Origin: G963692885 sp964658655 | GTDB lineage: Bacteria; Acidobacteriota; Terriglobia; Terriglobales; Acidobacteriaceae | Assembly: GCA_964658655.1 (NCBI GenBank) | Contig: CAZZZL010000009.1 | Location: forward strand, 1 to 64,000 | DNA length: 64,000 nucleotides | Direction of reading: 5' to 3' | In this document: in pieces, positions 1 to 8,816 of the stretch | How positions within the stretch are numbered: position 1 is the first letter of the stretch | Layout: every line of letters starts with the position of its first letter | Made by a program: the position numbers and the translations under genes | The notes under the pieces: model-generated | The model's database searches: none | What the model was told of the DNA's origin: nothing | Seen by the model: the letters and a program-made list of their open reading frames with translations, nothing else

Positions 1-1
1 G

Positions 2-409
2 ATCGACACCCTGGACTCATTCAAGCTAGCGGAACGGCTGAACATCGCCGCAGCTCAGGTGGATCGAGTTCTCCCTGTGGTGATAGAGATCAAACTCAGC
101 GAAGAAGACAGCAAAGAGGGACTAACCCCCGATTCTGACGAGTTGCAAATGCTGTTGGAGCGTCTACCCGACCTAGCGAATCTCAGGCTGCGCGGAGTCA
201 TGACCGTCCCACCTTTTCTCGATGATCTACAAGCTGTGCGACCTTACTTTCAAAGGTTGCGGGAGCTCCGCAACAAGTTCGCCCAGACCTATTCGCGGCT
301 ATCTTTTGAAACGCTCTCCATGGGAATGAGTCACGACTTTTCTGTGGCTATCGATGAGGGTGCGACCGAGATCCGAATCGGTACGGCGCTATTTGGTGCA
401 CGGAAGTGA
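2..409 (+). CDS. yggS: YggS/PLPBP-family pyridoxal-phosphate-binding protein (3' part, 5' end outside window)
   Basis: The reading frame is open from the first bases of the window, so this is the C-terminal ~135 residues of a longer protein (family length about 230). Visible family marks are TLDSFKLAERL, a stretch resembling the V-N-x-S-x-E-x-S-K-x-G core (here IEIKLSEEDSKEG), the R-G-V-M-T strand, the signature SMGMSHDFSVAI and the ending RIGTALFGAR. Known members are single-domain alanine-racemase-fold proteins that bind PLP in the cytoplasm and buffer PLP and amino-acid homeostasis, without clear catalysis. The PLP lysine lies in the missing N-terminal part. The stop codon overlaps the next gene by four bases, which suggests translational coupling. 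Confidence 0.9.
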   Translation: MDTLDSFKLAERLNIAAAQVDRVLPVVIEIKLSEEDSKEGLTPDSDELQMLLERLPDLANLRLRGVMTVPPFLDDLQAVRPYFQRLRELRNKFAQTYSRLSFETLSMGMSHDFSVAIDEGATEIRIGTALFGARK

Positions 410-729
410 TCACTCTCCGCGAGAGCGATCATGGCATCAGCTTTGGGGTCCGCGTGCAGCCGCGCGCATCTCGAACCGGCGTTAAAGGTCTGCTCAAGCT
501 GGGCGACGAATCTATCCTGAAATTTGCATTGCACGCCCCGCCTGTCGACGGACGCGCTAATGAGGAGCTCATTGAAGAGCTAGCTGAATTGTTCAACGTT
601 CCGCACCTGGCTATTGATGTTATCGCCGGGGCGCAGTCCAGAAACAAGGTCATTCGCGTGAAGGGACGTACGCGAAGGGAAGTCGAGATCGAGATCGACA
701 TCGAGACTGCGCTTGCTGCCTGCTTTTGA
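406..729 (+). CDS. yggU: YggU/DUF167 family small protein
   Basis: A 107-residue protein starting with GTG; its start overlaps the preceding stop (GTGA). It shows the DUF167 pattern: a V-Q-P-R-A-S-R segment near residue 20, then A-P-P-V-D-G-R-A-N-E around residues 44-53, and G-x-x-S-R-N-K-V near residue 75. Members are small alpha/beta proteins of unknown biochemical role. Pairing with a yggS gene is a recurrent arrangement in bacteria and supports both calls. No signal peptide or membrane segment is seen, so it should be cytoplasmic. Confidence 0.9.
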   Translation: MITLRESDHGISFGVRVQPRASRTGVKGLLKLGDESILKFALHAPPVDGRANEELIEELAELFNVPHLAIDVIAGAQSRNKVIRVKGRTRREVEIEIDIETALAACF

Positions 730-883
730 AAATCTGCAGACATATCCGACTTCGCTTTTTCCGATCGGTGCCGGATATTTAAGTAAAATCGAACGGACTC
801 ACTTAAGCCGTGACCATTTCCTGATACAGTCCGTGCGGCTCTTCTTTTAGCTTGTGAACAGGTACACTGGCGCCTGACTGCTC

Positions 884-2311
884 ATGAGCCTTCTTTACCC
901 AATCGTCCTTTCCGTTATCGTCATCGTGCTGCTCTCAGTTTCCTTGTCTCGCCTGAAGGGGACGCAGACGAAGGCGGACTACCTCGTGGCGGGCAGATCG
1001 CTCCCGGCAATCGTGCTCGTTTTTACGCTTCTATCTTCGTGGATTGGCTCGGGCTCGTTGCTTGGCGGGGCGGAAAATGCCTACAGACACGGGATGGCTG
1101 CGCTGTGGCAGGGCGGCGGCGGATGGGCCGGGCTGTTGCTCATCTACTTTATCGCGCCGCGGGCAAGAAAATTCGCGCGATTCACCATTCCCGACCTGCT
1201 TGAAGCCCGCTACAACCAGACAGCCCGCGTGCTCGGCGTCGTTGCGATCCTTTTCACCTACACTGCCATCACGAGCTACCAGTTGATCGGCGGAGGTGAC
1301 ATACTGCACCTTGTCTTTCCGGCCACTATCAGCGCGGACACTGGCAAATACATCATGGCGGCATTTGTCATCGTGTTCACGGCAATTGCCGGCATGGCTT
1401 CCGTCGCATACATGGACCTGTTCATCGGCATCCTTGCGACCGTGACGCTCATCGCTGCTCTGCCCTTTGTGTTGCACGGCACCGGCGGCTGGAGTGCTGT
1501 ACACGCGGCGCTGCCGGCCACACACTTCCAGATACTGGGTGATTTCAAGTTAGTGCAGGCGCTCGAGCTATTTCTGCCGACCATGCTGCTGATGCTCGGC
1601 AACCAATCGATGTATCAAAAGTTCTTTTCAGCGAAGAGTGAACGCGATGCCCGCAATGCAGTTGTCGGCTGGATCATCGGAACGATCATTCTTGAAACGA
1701 TAATCGTCGTAATTGCGGTCGTTGCGTCGGCGTTATTTCCGACAGGCGAGGTGCATGAGAGGCCGAGGGAGATACTCGCTTATACGGCACTTCACGGGCT
1801 ACCGGCATGGCTTGGCGCGCTATTGATGGGTTCAATCTTTGCGAAGATTATCTCGACAGCAAACAATTACCTATTCTCGCCAGCTACGAACCTTGTGAAC
1901 GACGTCTTCTCCCGCTATATCGCGCCAAAGGCTTCCGACAAAAGCGTGCTGCTTGTTTCTCGATTGATGGTGGTGCTGCTCGGGATATGGGCTCTATTCC
2001 AGGCACTGAGCACAACTTCCGTGCTGGCAAAGACGCTCTATGCGTATACGATTTATGCCGCGGCGTTGACGCCAGTGATCCTCGGCGCGTTCTATTCCAA
2101 ACGCGTCAATTCCTACGGAGCCGTATCTGCAATTGCAGCCGGCACGTTTGTAACAGTGTTCTGGGACGGGGCGCTCAAAAGCCATATGCCGCCGATGCTT
2201 GCGCAACGCGACGCCATTTTTCCGGCTCTGCTGGCCGCGGTATTTTGCCTCGTCGTGGTGAGCCTGCTAACCCCTCGTCCCACCGAAGAAAAGCTGGCAC
2301 CGTTTCTCTAA
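884..2311 (+). CDS. Sodium:solute symporter (SSS/SSF) family transporter
   Basis: A 475-residue inner-membrane protein with about 13 hydrophobic segments. The first segment is followed by the family stretch D-Y-L-V-A-G-R-S-L-P near residues 32-41 and by S-S-W-I-G-S-G-S-L-L-G-G in the second helix, the region that forms the sodium/substrate site in SSS proteins. The helix around Y-M-D-L-F-I-G and the S-x-x-N-N-Y-L-F-S-P-A-T-N segment also fit. It probably imports a small organic solute with Na+; the substrate is not readable. It stands alone, about 150 bases after yggU. No strong ribosome-binding site precedes the ATG, so the exact start is uncertain. Confidence 0.88.
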   Translation: MSLLYPIVLSVIVIVLLSVSLSRLKGTQTKADYLVAGRSLPAIVLVFTLLSSWIGSGSLLGGAENAYRHGMAALWQGGGGWAGLLLIYFIAPRARKFARFTIPDLLEARYNQTARVLGVVAILFTYTAITSYQLIGGGDILHLVFPATISADTGKYIMAAFVIVFTAIAGMASVAYMDLFIGILATVTLIAALPFVLHGTGGWSAVHAALPATHFQILGDFKLVQALELFLPTMLLMLGNQSMYQKFFSAKSERDARNAVVGWIIGTIILETIIVVIAVVASALFPTGEVHERPREILAYTALHGLPAWLGALLMGSIFAKIISTANNYLFSPATNLVNDVFSRYIAPKASDKSVLLVSRLMVVLLGIWALFQALSTTSVLAKTLYAYTIYAAALTPVILGAFYSKRVNSYGAVSAIAAGTFVTVFWDGALKSHMPPMLAQRDAIFPALLAAVFCLVVVSLLTPRPTEEKLAPFL

Positions 2312-2370
2312 AGTAAAAGTGGTCGACCAACCTGCCGCAGGACTATACTGCGGGGCAGTGGAGGCTTCCT

Positions 2371-2742
2371 ATGCTAACGCCCCGCCAGTTCACCCTTACG
2401 CTTGCCGCCGGCATAATCGCGACAGGCGTCGCACACGCATCAAGCGATCCGCTCACTTCACAGGTAGCGGTTCAGGCTGATCCAAGCGTTTCATCTACAG
2501 TTGAGACAATTAGAATCTCGCCTTTGACAGACAACGCCTCAGACCAACTGGCTAAGAAAGCACTTTCGGATGCGATTGCACATGCGTCGAAGTCTGCGGC
2601 GCCAGGCTCGCTGTGCTTCACCATGCGGAGCTATAAATTCAAGCCACGGGAAGCCGGAGGAGATGAGTTGCAACCGGCGGGTGAGTCGACATGCGAGTCG
2701 TCCTCACTCTACAGCCTGAAGAACGCCGTCGAGTCTAAATAA
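2371..2742 (+). CDS. Small secreted protein of unknown function
   Basis: A 123-residue protein with a GGAGG ribosome-binding site before the ATG. It begins with a likely signal peptide (hydrophobic core LTLAAGIIATGVA, probable cut after AHA). The mature part is polar, with a cysteine pair in SLCFTMRSYKF and GESTC, separated by about 30 residues, that could form one disulphide. Short exported proteins with this C-x-x-MRSY...C layout are, as I recall, common in Acidobacteriaceae, but none has a function known to me. It is convergent with the receptor gene downstream. No function is proposed. Confidence 0.7.
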   Translation: MLTPRQFTLTLAAGIIATGVAHASSDPLTSQVAVQADPSVSSTVETIRISPLTDNASDQLAKKALSDAIAHASKSAAPGSLCFTMRSYKFKPREAGGDELQPAGESTCESSSLYSLKNAVESK

Positions 2743-2759
2743 TATGTCGTGGGCCTTGC

Positions 2760-5700
2760 CTAGAAACTGATACGTGCAGTCAACTCAATATTGCGCGGGC
2801 CTGCCCCTTCCGCTGTCTGCAGAGCGGTAATAATACCGAAGCCCGTCGGACCGTCATCAACGTTCATGTCCGGCGTGTTGTAGTTGCGATGATTGAAAAT
2901 GTTGGAGGCTTCTGCTCCAAAGTTGAAAGTAGCGCCTTCCCATAGGGGCGTTGCCTTAATCAGGGACATGGAAAAGTTGTCAGTGCCAGGACCAACCACG
3001 TTGCCGACTCCCGCATTGCCGAAGCCACCACTGTTGTTCGGCGGATCAGCGAAAGCAGCGGCGTTCAGGAAGGTTGGATCGGCCGTCTTTGAACCGTGAT
3101 GGTACAGGGGCAAGCCGTGAATAATATCGGCACGTGTGGACCCTGCGTTTGACAGAAGATTGGTACCCCCGGGATCAGTCGATGCCTGGTAGGGTGTCAT
3201 GAACGCCCCGCTTTGCATCACCACCACACCCCCAAGCGACCATCCTCCAATCAGGTAATTGAGCGTTGTATTGCTATGCAGAAAGGTCTTCTGGCTTCCA
3301 AAGGGTAGTTCATAAAGGTAAGTCGCCAGGAAACGATTGCGGCGATCGAACGCGACGTTGCCGTAGTCGAGGCCGGGATGGAAACGGTCCGAGGTGATGT
3401 CAGTGGTGCTGCCTTCGGTGTTGATGCTGGAAGGCGCGAAGCCATCGCCGTCGGAGAGATCGCGCGTCCACATATAGCTGGCCTGAAACTGCAGACCATT
3501 TGCGAATCGTTTGTTTACAGATGCGCTCATGCTGTTGTAATTGCTCTCAGCGTCGTTCGCTATGGATTCGATAAAGCCCCAGCTTTGGAACGGTGCGGAG
3601 ATCGGGAAAGCAGCCGACCAGCCGATCGTGTTCGCTGGCACCTGGTTCACATCGACAAACGTCTCGAGATCTTGCCCATGGCTGCCAATGTAAGAAAGGC
3701 GAAAGCCAATGTTGTGTCCCAGGTCCTGCTCCATGGTGACATTCCACTGCTGCACGGACGGGTCTTTGTAATGGATCGGGAACGCATACTGGAACGATGC
3801 TCCGCCTGGAACAACGGCGGCGAAAGGACTTGGGAAGGAAATCGATGGAGTACCACCATTTACTGACTGGGATTGCCCGGTGTAATTCACAAAACTTGAA
3901 CTGACAGCCCATCCGGAAACGAGAGAAAAACCGAGAGGCTGTTCAATGAAACGGCCCCAGCCGCCGCGCAGGACTGTCTTATCTGTTCCGAAAGGACGCC
4001 ACGCAAATCCGACACGAGGGCCAAAGTCTTTCTTGTAGGTATAGCGAAGCGCCTGCGGGATGCCCGCCTGTTGCGCTGTAAGAATGGGCGATGGCGCAAT
4101 TGAAGTAGCGAAAGCAGATGAGGTATAGCTCAGTGCTTTGCTATTGGGAACGACTACCGCGCCCGTAACGCCATTGACATTATAGTTCGGCAGAAATGCT
4201 GCGGTGTTATAGTCGACATCCTTCAGAGGCGGGTGCAATTCGTAGCGAAGGCCAAGGTTAAGAGTAAGTCGGTTGTTAATTTTCCAGTCGTCCTGTCCGA
4301 AGACGCCGTAACCGTATCCCTGGCCATTCATCTGCGGGTGATTCACCTGCTCGGCATTGTATGTATAGTCGGGATATCCGAGTAGAAACTCGGTGAAAGT
4401 ATCGCCAATCGAGACCGGGTTGCCAGCTGCGTCAGCATAAGAAGCCGAACCGTCAAAGAAATATTGGCCGGATTGGTAGTTGCCGAAAACGTTGTCGTCG
4501 TGGTCCGTCATGCGACGGATATCTCCGCCAAACTTGAACGTATGCTTGCCCTTGCTCCAGGTCAGATTGTCAAGCAATTGCACGATGACACTGTGCTGCA
4601 CAGAGGGGTTTCCGCCGCCGGTCACCATGAATCCGCCCGTGATTGCGACATCAGGAGCCTGCGTGACAGGATCGGGCGTGATGCCCTGGATGCCGGCCGC
4701 AGCGAGATAGCCGGCGGATGTTCCTTGCAGCATGACCGTCGTGAAGTGCGTCCCATTAAAGCCAGCGCGCAGTTCATTCACGAGGTTGCCGGTGATGGCG
4801 TAGTTATGCGAAAAGGTGATGCCTTGATCTGTCTCAGGCTGACCGAAGGCACCGGTAATGGGTGAGCCGGCGTTGACACAGTACGAAGTGCAGTTCGGAT
4901 CTGGAGGAGTAATGACCGAACGAATCTTATAGCTTCCTCGAATAAACATCGATTGCTTGGGAGTCAACGCATAGTCCAGGCGAAGGTCAGCCTGGTCGCT
5001 CGAGATAGGAGCGGCGTAGTTCTGTCGGTAGTTATTCACGCTGAAGACATTCGGGTTTCCATAATTTGGCAGCGGCATGAAGTTCTGGATGATCTTGGCA
5101 GAGGAACTGTTGATGGGCACCGCGGCGGGGTTGATGGGCGAACCATCCGGATTGAAGATTGGCGTGCCGTTGAGGTAGTTTGTGAGATCGCCGCTGCGCA
5201 TCGCTGCCGTAGGCACGGTTGTGATCAGCGGAACCTGTCGGGGTAGGCGCAGTCCCTCGTAGCTCATAAAGAAAAACGCCTTGTCTTTGCCGCTATAGAG
5301 ACGCGGAATACTGACAGGGCCACCCAGAAAGCCGCCGAAATCATTCATGTGAATGGGCGTGTTCGTGCCGGTAAACGGATTGCCGGCATTGAGCGCGGTG
5401 TTCTCGAAGTTCTCGAATACTCCGCCGTGCAGCTTGTTCGTTCCTGCCTTCGAAGTAGTTGTCACATCAGAGACGCCGCTGAACTCGGCGTTATTATTGC
5501 TGCCGCTGATCGTGATTTCCGAGATGGAATTAAAGGAGGGAAATAGCTCGTTGATCGGTCCGCTGTTCTCGACACTGACACTGCTGATGCCGTCGATGGT
5601 GTAGGACATGAGAGCAGGGGTTGTGCCGTCGATGACAAGATTGTTTGAATCATCCACCTGTACGCCAGGCTCGGTGCTGAGCGTGTCAATAGGACTGGTA

Positions 5701-6188
5701 GAACCTGTAGATCGCGAGTAAACAGCAACGGGCAAAGTGGTAAGTTCAACGCCTGTTTTAGTCTCTGAAAGACTTGACACATCGGTCGTGATCACGCCGG
5801 CGCCAGCCTCATGCACTGTGACGGTTTGGGTTGCCGCACCAATCGTCAGCTTTGCGTCAACTCGTTTTACCTCGCGCGCCTGCAGGTCAAGCGCGTCGAA
5901 GCGTGCAGCCTCGAACCCTGTCGCTTCGACGGTTACCTGGTACTTGCCATAGTCAATATTGATGAAGCTGTATTCGCCCGAACTGTTAGTGGTGACGGTG
6001 CGATGAGCCGACGTCCCGCTATTGACCAGGGTCACAGTGGCGCCGGGCACGAGGCTGCCTGAGGCATCCATGACCGTTCCGATGATCGAACCGAACGTGG
6101 ACTGCACTGGGCTACGCGCGGGCAGGAAGAAGAATAGAAGGAGCGACAAAAGAATGCATGAACAACAGACGCGACGGTGGTGCGACAT
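2760..6188 (-). CDS. TonB-dependent receptor with N-terminal carboxypeptidase-regulatory domain (Oar-like), copy 1
   Basis: An outer-membrane protein of about 1142 residues. A signal peptide (core ILLSLLLFFFLP) is followed by an Ig-like CarboxypepD_reg domain (GTVMDASGSLVPGATV to about residue 90), a plug-like region (LTTLPVAVYSRS, YTIDGISSV) and a long beta-barrel ending in the aromatic C-terminal strand LTARISF. Proteins of this type take up or bind large nutrients such as oligosaccharides; the ligand is unknown. An upstream TTG could add 17 residues, but the ATG used here has AGGGG nine bases before it and sits directly before the signal peptide. It lies downstream of the amine-oxidase gene on the same strand. 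Confidence 0.9.
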   Translation of the reverse strand: MSHHRRVCCSCILLSLLLFFFLPARSPVQSTFGSIIGTVMDASGSLVPGATVTLVNSGTSAHRTVTTNSSGEYSFINIDYGKYQVTVEATGFEAARFDALDLQAREVKRVDAKLTIGAATQTVTVHEAGAGVITTDVSSLSETKTGVELTTLPVAVYSRSTGSTSPIDTLSTEPGVQVDDSNNLVIDGTTPALMSYTIDGISSVSVENSGPINELFPSFNSISEITISGSNNNAEFSGVSDVTTTSKAGTNKLHGGVFENFENTALNAGNPFTGTNTPIHMNDFGGFLGGPVSIPRLYSGKDKAFFFMSYEGLRLPRQVPLITTVPTAAMRSGDLTNYLNGTPIFNPDGSPINPAAVPINSSSAKIIQNFMPLPNYGNPNVFSVNNYRQNYAAPISSDQADLRLDYALTPKQSMFIRGSYKIRSVITPPDPNCTSYCVNAGSPITGAFGQPETDQGITFSHNYAITGNLVNELRAGFNGTHFTTVMLQGTSAGYLAAAGIQGITPDPVTQAPDVAITGGFMVTGGGNPSVQHSVIVQLLDNLTWSKGKHTFKFGGDIRRMTDHDDNVFGNYQSGQYFFDGSASYADAAGNPVSIGDTFTEFLLGYPDYTYNAEQVNHPQMNGQGYGYGVFGQDDWKINNRLTLNLGLRYELHPPLKDVDYNTAAFLPNYNVNGVTGAVVVPNSKALSYTSSAFATSIAPSPILTAQQAGIPQALRYTYKKDFGPRVGFAWRPFGTDKTVLRGGWGRFIEQPLGFSLVSGWAVSSSFVNYTGQSQSVNGGTPSISFPSPFAAVVPGGASFQYAFPIHYKDPSVQQWNVTMEQDLGHNIGFRLSYIGSHGQDLETFVDVNQVPANTIGWSAAFPISAPFQSWGFIESIANDAESNYNSMSASVNKRFANGLQFQASYMWTRDLSDGDGFAPSSINTEGSTTDITSDRFHPGLDYGNVAFDRRNRFLATYLYELPFGSQKTFLHSNTTLNYLIGGWSLGGVVVMQSGAFMTPYQASTDPGGTNLLSNAGSTRADIIHGLPLYHHGSKTADPTFLNAAAFADPPNNSGGFGNAGVGNVVGPGTDNFSMSLIKATPLWEGATFNFGAEASNIFNHRNYNTPDMNVDDGPTGFGIITALQTAEGAGPRNIELTARISF

Positions 6189-6377
6189 AGCAGTTACCCC
6201 TGAAATGTGTTTCTCCAACTGGACCGAAAGCAATGGCAAGACGGTAAAGGGAAACAGCTAGACAGGCCGCTACAGGGAGGCTAGTTTTGGCGCTCTACGT
6301 TATTTCGACAACGCTGCATCAGGCATGGAGGGTCGAGACTTTATTTTGACCTTCCACCCTACAAGCAGGGTCCAGCG

Positions 6378-8384
6378 TTATGGCTTCATCGGCAAGTCCA
6401 TACCGGGGTTCTTCTCGTAAAAATCAAAGGGCCGAATTGTAACGTCGTGCCACATCGTGGGCATCTGCGGCCAGTCTTCCGGACGCGGCACATGATGGAA
6501 GCCCATGGTGTACCAGGCGACGATATCTGTATCCATGATGTTGCGATTCTTCTTCGTCCAAACCGGCAATCCGTCGGTAGCTTTACTACCCGTGACATAA
6601 GTGCCAGCGGCATAAAACTCGTTGCGATCGTAGGGTGTCACCCACAGGTTATAGGCGGAGTAGCCGCCGCGCATCTGTGGCCAGTCTTTCTCGTCGAGGA
6701 GTGAAATGCCAGTCTCCCCAGGCATGATCTCAAAGCTGCTCGGATAACCCAGTGAGCTCTTTACCGATGTATTGGCGAAACGCCACATCTCGGGATGTTC
6801 AATCGAAACATTGCGTTTCGCGTCGCCTTCAGTAGCAATCATTGTCGGCTGCATAGCCCAAATTGTTTTGCGTCCGGTGGTTTCAGGAAGTTTATATTGA
6901 ACAAGCTTGTCATCCATAAAAGAATTCTTTATGCCGTCGACATCTAAATCCAGCCGGAAGGAAAAGAAGTGATCGTGGTCGACGGCATCCAGGCCAGGAG
7001 CCACGAGATGGCCGAACTCAAGCGGATTCCCTTTGTCGTCTTTGCCAGTGAAGTCTCCCGCCTTCTCGTCTGTAAATTTCTGTTCCTTCACCGGCTTTAC
7101 TTCCAATACTCCGGTCGCACCAATCGCTATCTTGATGGAGCCTTCCTGCTCGAAGCGCCAGTCAAGGATATAGTCATAATTTCCGACTACCGCAACGGTC
7201 CGGAAGACAAGTTCGCGTCCTGGACGGCCATAGATAGTGCCGTCGTCGTCCATGTGACGCCAGGAAGGATCACCGGCTGTGCGTTCGAAGATACAGGCCA
7301 GTTGCGGACGCTCGAATGGGCGACCTGACTCGTGATAGAAAGTGCCGCTGACGAAGGTCGCGTAATCAGGACAATCAATGCCCGGATAAAGTTGCTTGAT
7401 CATGCCGAGGCCTTCGTCCATGAAGTATTCGCCAGCGTCCAGAAATACGTGCGAGTTCCACGTCTCTTCCGTATCCTGGTACGGAACAAACATTTCCGAT
7501 AGCGAGCCTTCATATAAAACAGAGCGGCGCTTGCCGTTGTCATCGAGCGAGGCCTGTTGAATGATGGGGCCGACACGCGGATCAAGACGATAACGGAAGT
7601 GCCAGTTCTGCCATGACACTTCACCATCTTTGATCGTGAAGCTTGGGCCATCAGGCTGCGATACGACGATTGGCTTCGTACCGGGGAGTGCGGGGCCGCC
7701 ATCGTTGTCGTAGATACTGGTGTTGGTCGGCATCACAATATCGCCATAGTCGGTGACGCGCAAAACTTTCTTCGCGGCCATATCTTCAACAGTAAATATG
7801 CCGCCGATCTCGCGATCCATCGGATGCATCATGCCTTCGGTGTACATGCAACCGCCCCAGCCGATACGTCTTCCGTCCTGTTCCTTCAGTCCCACATAAC
7901 CAGCTGCGGTCGCATAGCATTTGACAAGGTTCATGTCCGTGATGCCGCGCTTCTTAAGAGCGGCAATCACACGCGGGTCCTTCTTGATGATGTCGTTGAA
8001 TTCGTCCTCCTCCGTTGAGGTGAACGGCGCCTGTTCGTCTTTTAGATCCTTGTAGTCGAGAACCTTCTTGGCCGCAATGTCTACGAGAGCTGCATAAGAG
8101 TGGCCGTTTTCATACAAAACGACATCGGCCTTGCGCTCAATCGGGTCACCGGGTTTCCATGCGAGCACATAACTCTTCTCGGGCTCATGTAGAAGGATGC
8201 TGGGGAAAAGTGTTTTCTCGTGGAGATGCCCTGCTTCGCGCAGCACCCGGTAGATCGTCCAATATTCGTCGGGAGTAAGGCTGTCGACGGGACTACTCAC
8301 TTTCGGCTGCAGCGCATGAAGCGAAGCTGCTGAAGTGATGAGGGCAATAACGCATAGACAGCAAGCGACGACACGTGAAAACAC
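6378..8384 (-). CDS. Secreted copper amine oxidase (primary-amine oxidase)
   Basis: About 668 residues. The GTG start is chosen because AGGAGGG lies five bases upstream and the protein then opens with a clean signal peptide (VVACCLCVIALITSA). Catalytic marks of the topaquinone family are all present: the base Asp in LDAGEYFMD (near residue 316), the cofactor tyrosine in V-G-N-Y-D (near 403), the copper ligands HDH (470 and 472), and the third histidine in GFHHVPRPEDWP (near 630). It should oxidise primary amines to aldehydes with release of ammonia and hydrogen peroxide outside the inner membrane. It is flanked by two TonB-dependent receptors on the same strand. Confidence 0.93.
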   Translation of the reverse strand: MFSRVVACCLCVIALITSAASLHALQPKVSSPVDSLTPDEYWTIYRVLREAGHLHEKTLFPSILLHEPEKSYVLAWKPGDPIERKADVVLYENGHSYAALVDIAAKKVLDYKDLKDEQAPFTSTEEDEFNDIIKKDPRVIAALKKRGITDMNLVKCYATAAGYVGLKEQDGRRIGWGGCMYTEGMMHPMDREIGGIFTVEDMAAKKVLRVTDYGDIVMPTNTSIYDNDGGPALPGTKPIVVSQPDGPSFTIKDGEVSWQNWHFRYRLDPRVGPIIQQASLDDNGKRRSVLYEGSLSEMFVPYQDTEETWNSHVFLDAGEYFMDEGLGMIKQLYPGIDCPDYATFVSGTFYHESGRPFERPQLACIFERTAGDPSWRHMDDDGTIYGRPGRELVFRTVAVVGNYDYILDWRFEQEGSIKIAIGATGVLEVKPVKEQKFTDEKAGDFTGKDDKGNPLEFGHLVAPGLDAVDHDHFFSFRLDLDVDGIKNSFMDDKLVQYKLPETTGRKTIWAMQPTMIATEGDAKRNVSIEHPEMWRFANTSVKSSLGYPSSFEIMPGETGISLLDEKDWPQMRGGYSAYNLWVTPYDRNEFYAAGTYVTGSKATDGLPVWTKKNRNIMDTDIVAWYTMGFHHVPRPEDWPQMPTMWHDVTIRPFDFYEKNPGMDLPMKP

Positions 8385-8764
8385 TGGTTCCCTCCTGAAA
8401 CTTGAAAAGCGGACATAGATTTTCCGGCCCAATCACTGAGGGAGACATTCGCGTATGAGAATCGGATAACTGAGCGCCAACGATGCGCGGAAAAGACGCG
8501 TTCCATAAGTAGGAACGGTAAGCTGGCACGGGGCTTTAGAAGCGTCGCGGCTTCGACCTGCAAATCAAGACAACGGGAATTGCGCTGGTGTGGCCCAACT
8601 ATATACAAGGCATTGTTGAAGGTCAACAATTATGGATTTGTGTCGATACATGTGCCGGCGAATGGCAACCGCTGCATAAATGCGCTACTGGACAAGAAGC
8701 ACGGCGGGGCCTGAGGTCATTCGTTGCTCCCGTCACTTAGGACAGCCTTTAATCCAATTAGGCG
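8385..8764. other. Intergenic region upstream of the amine oxidase gene
   Basis: About 380 bases between the amine-oxidase start and the terminator of the second receptor gene. Open frames here are short, lack ribosome-binding sites and look like no known protein. The region should hold the amine-oxidase promoter, but no convincing -35/-10 pair or operator was found by eye. Confidence 0.5.
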
Positions 8765-8801
8765 AAAAAAAGCTGCAGTCGAGTTGATCGACTGCAGCTT
8801 T
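8765..8801 (-). terminator. Intrinsic terminator of the second TonB-dependent receptor gene
   Basis: A perfect 14-bp inverted repeat (arm AAAGCTGCAGTCGA, loop GTTGA) is followed on the minus strand by a run of seven T. It starts 15 bases after the stop codon of the receptor gene, as expected for a Rho-independent terminator, and separates that gene from the amine-oxidase gene. Confidence 0.93.
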
Positions 8802-8816
8802 GACGGATACTACAGG

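Noticed and set aside
742..780. Inverted repeat ATATCCG...CGGATAT after yggU as a terminator
   Set aside because: The arms are only seven bases with a loop of more than 20, and no T-run follows the second arm.
2313..2362. CTGCCGCAG...CTGCGGGGCAG hairpin before the small secreted protein
   Set aside because: Imperfect pairing without a T-run, and part of it overlaps the ribosome-binding region; no riboswitch class was recognised.
6326..6356. TGGAGGGTC...GACCTTCCA hairpin after the amine oxidase gene
   Set aside because: One mismatch, a 13-base loop and no T-run on the minus strand; too weak to call a terminator.
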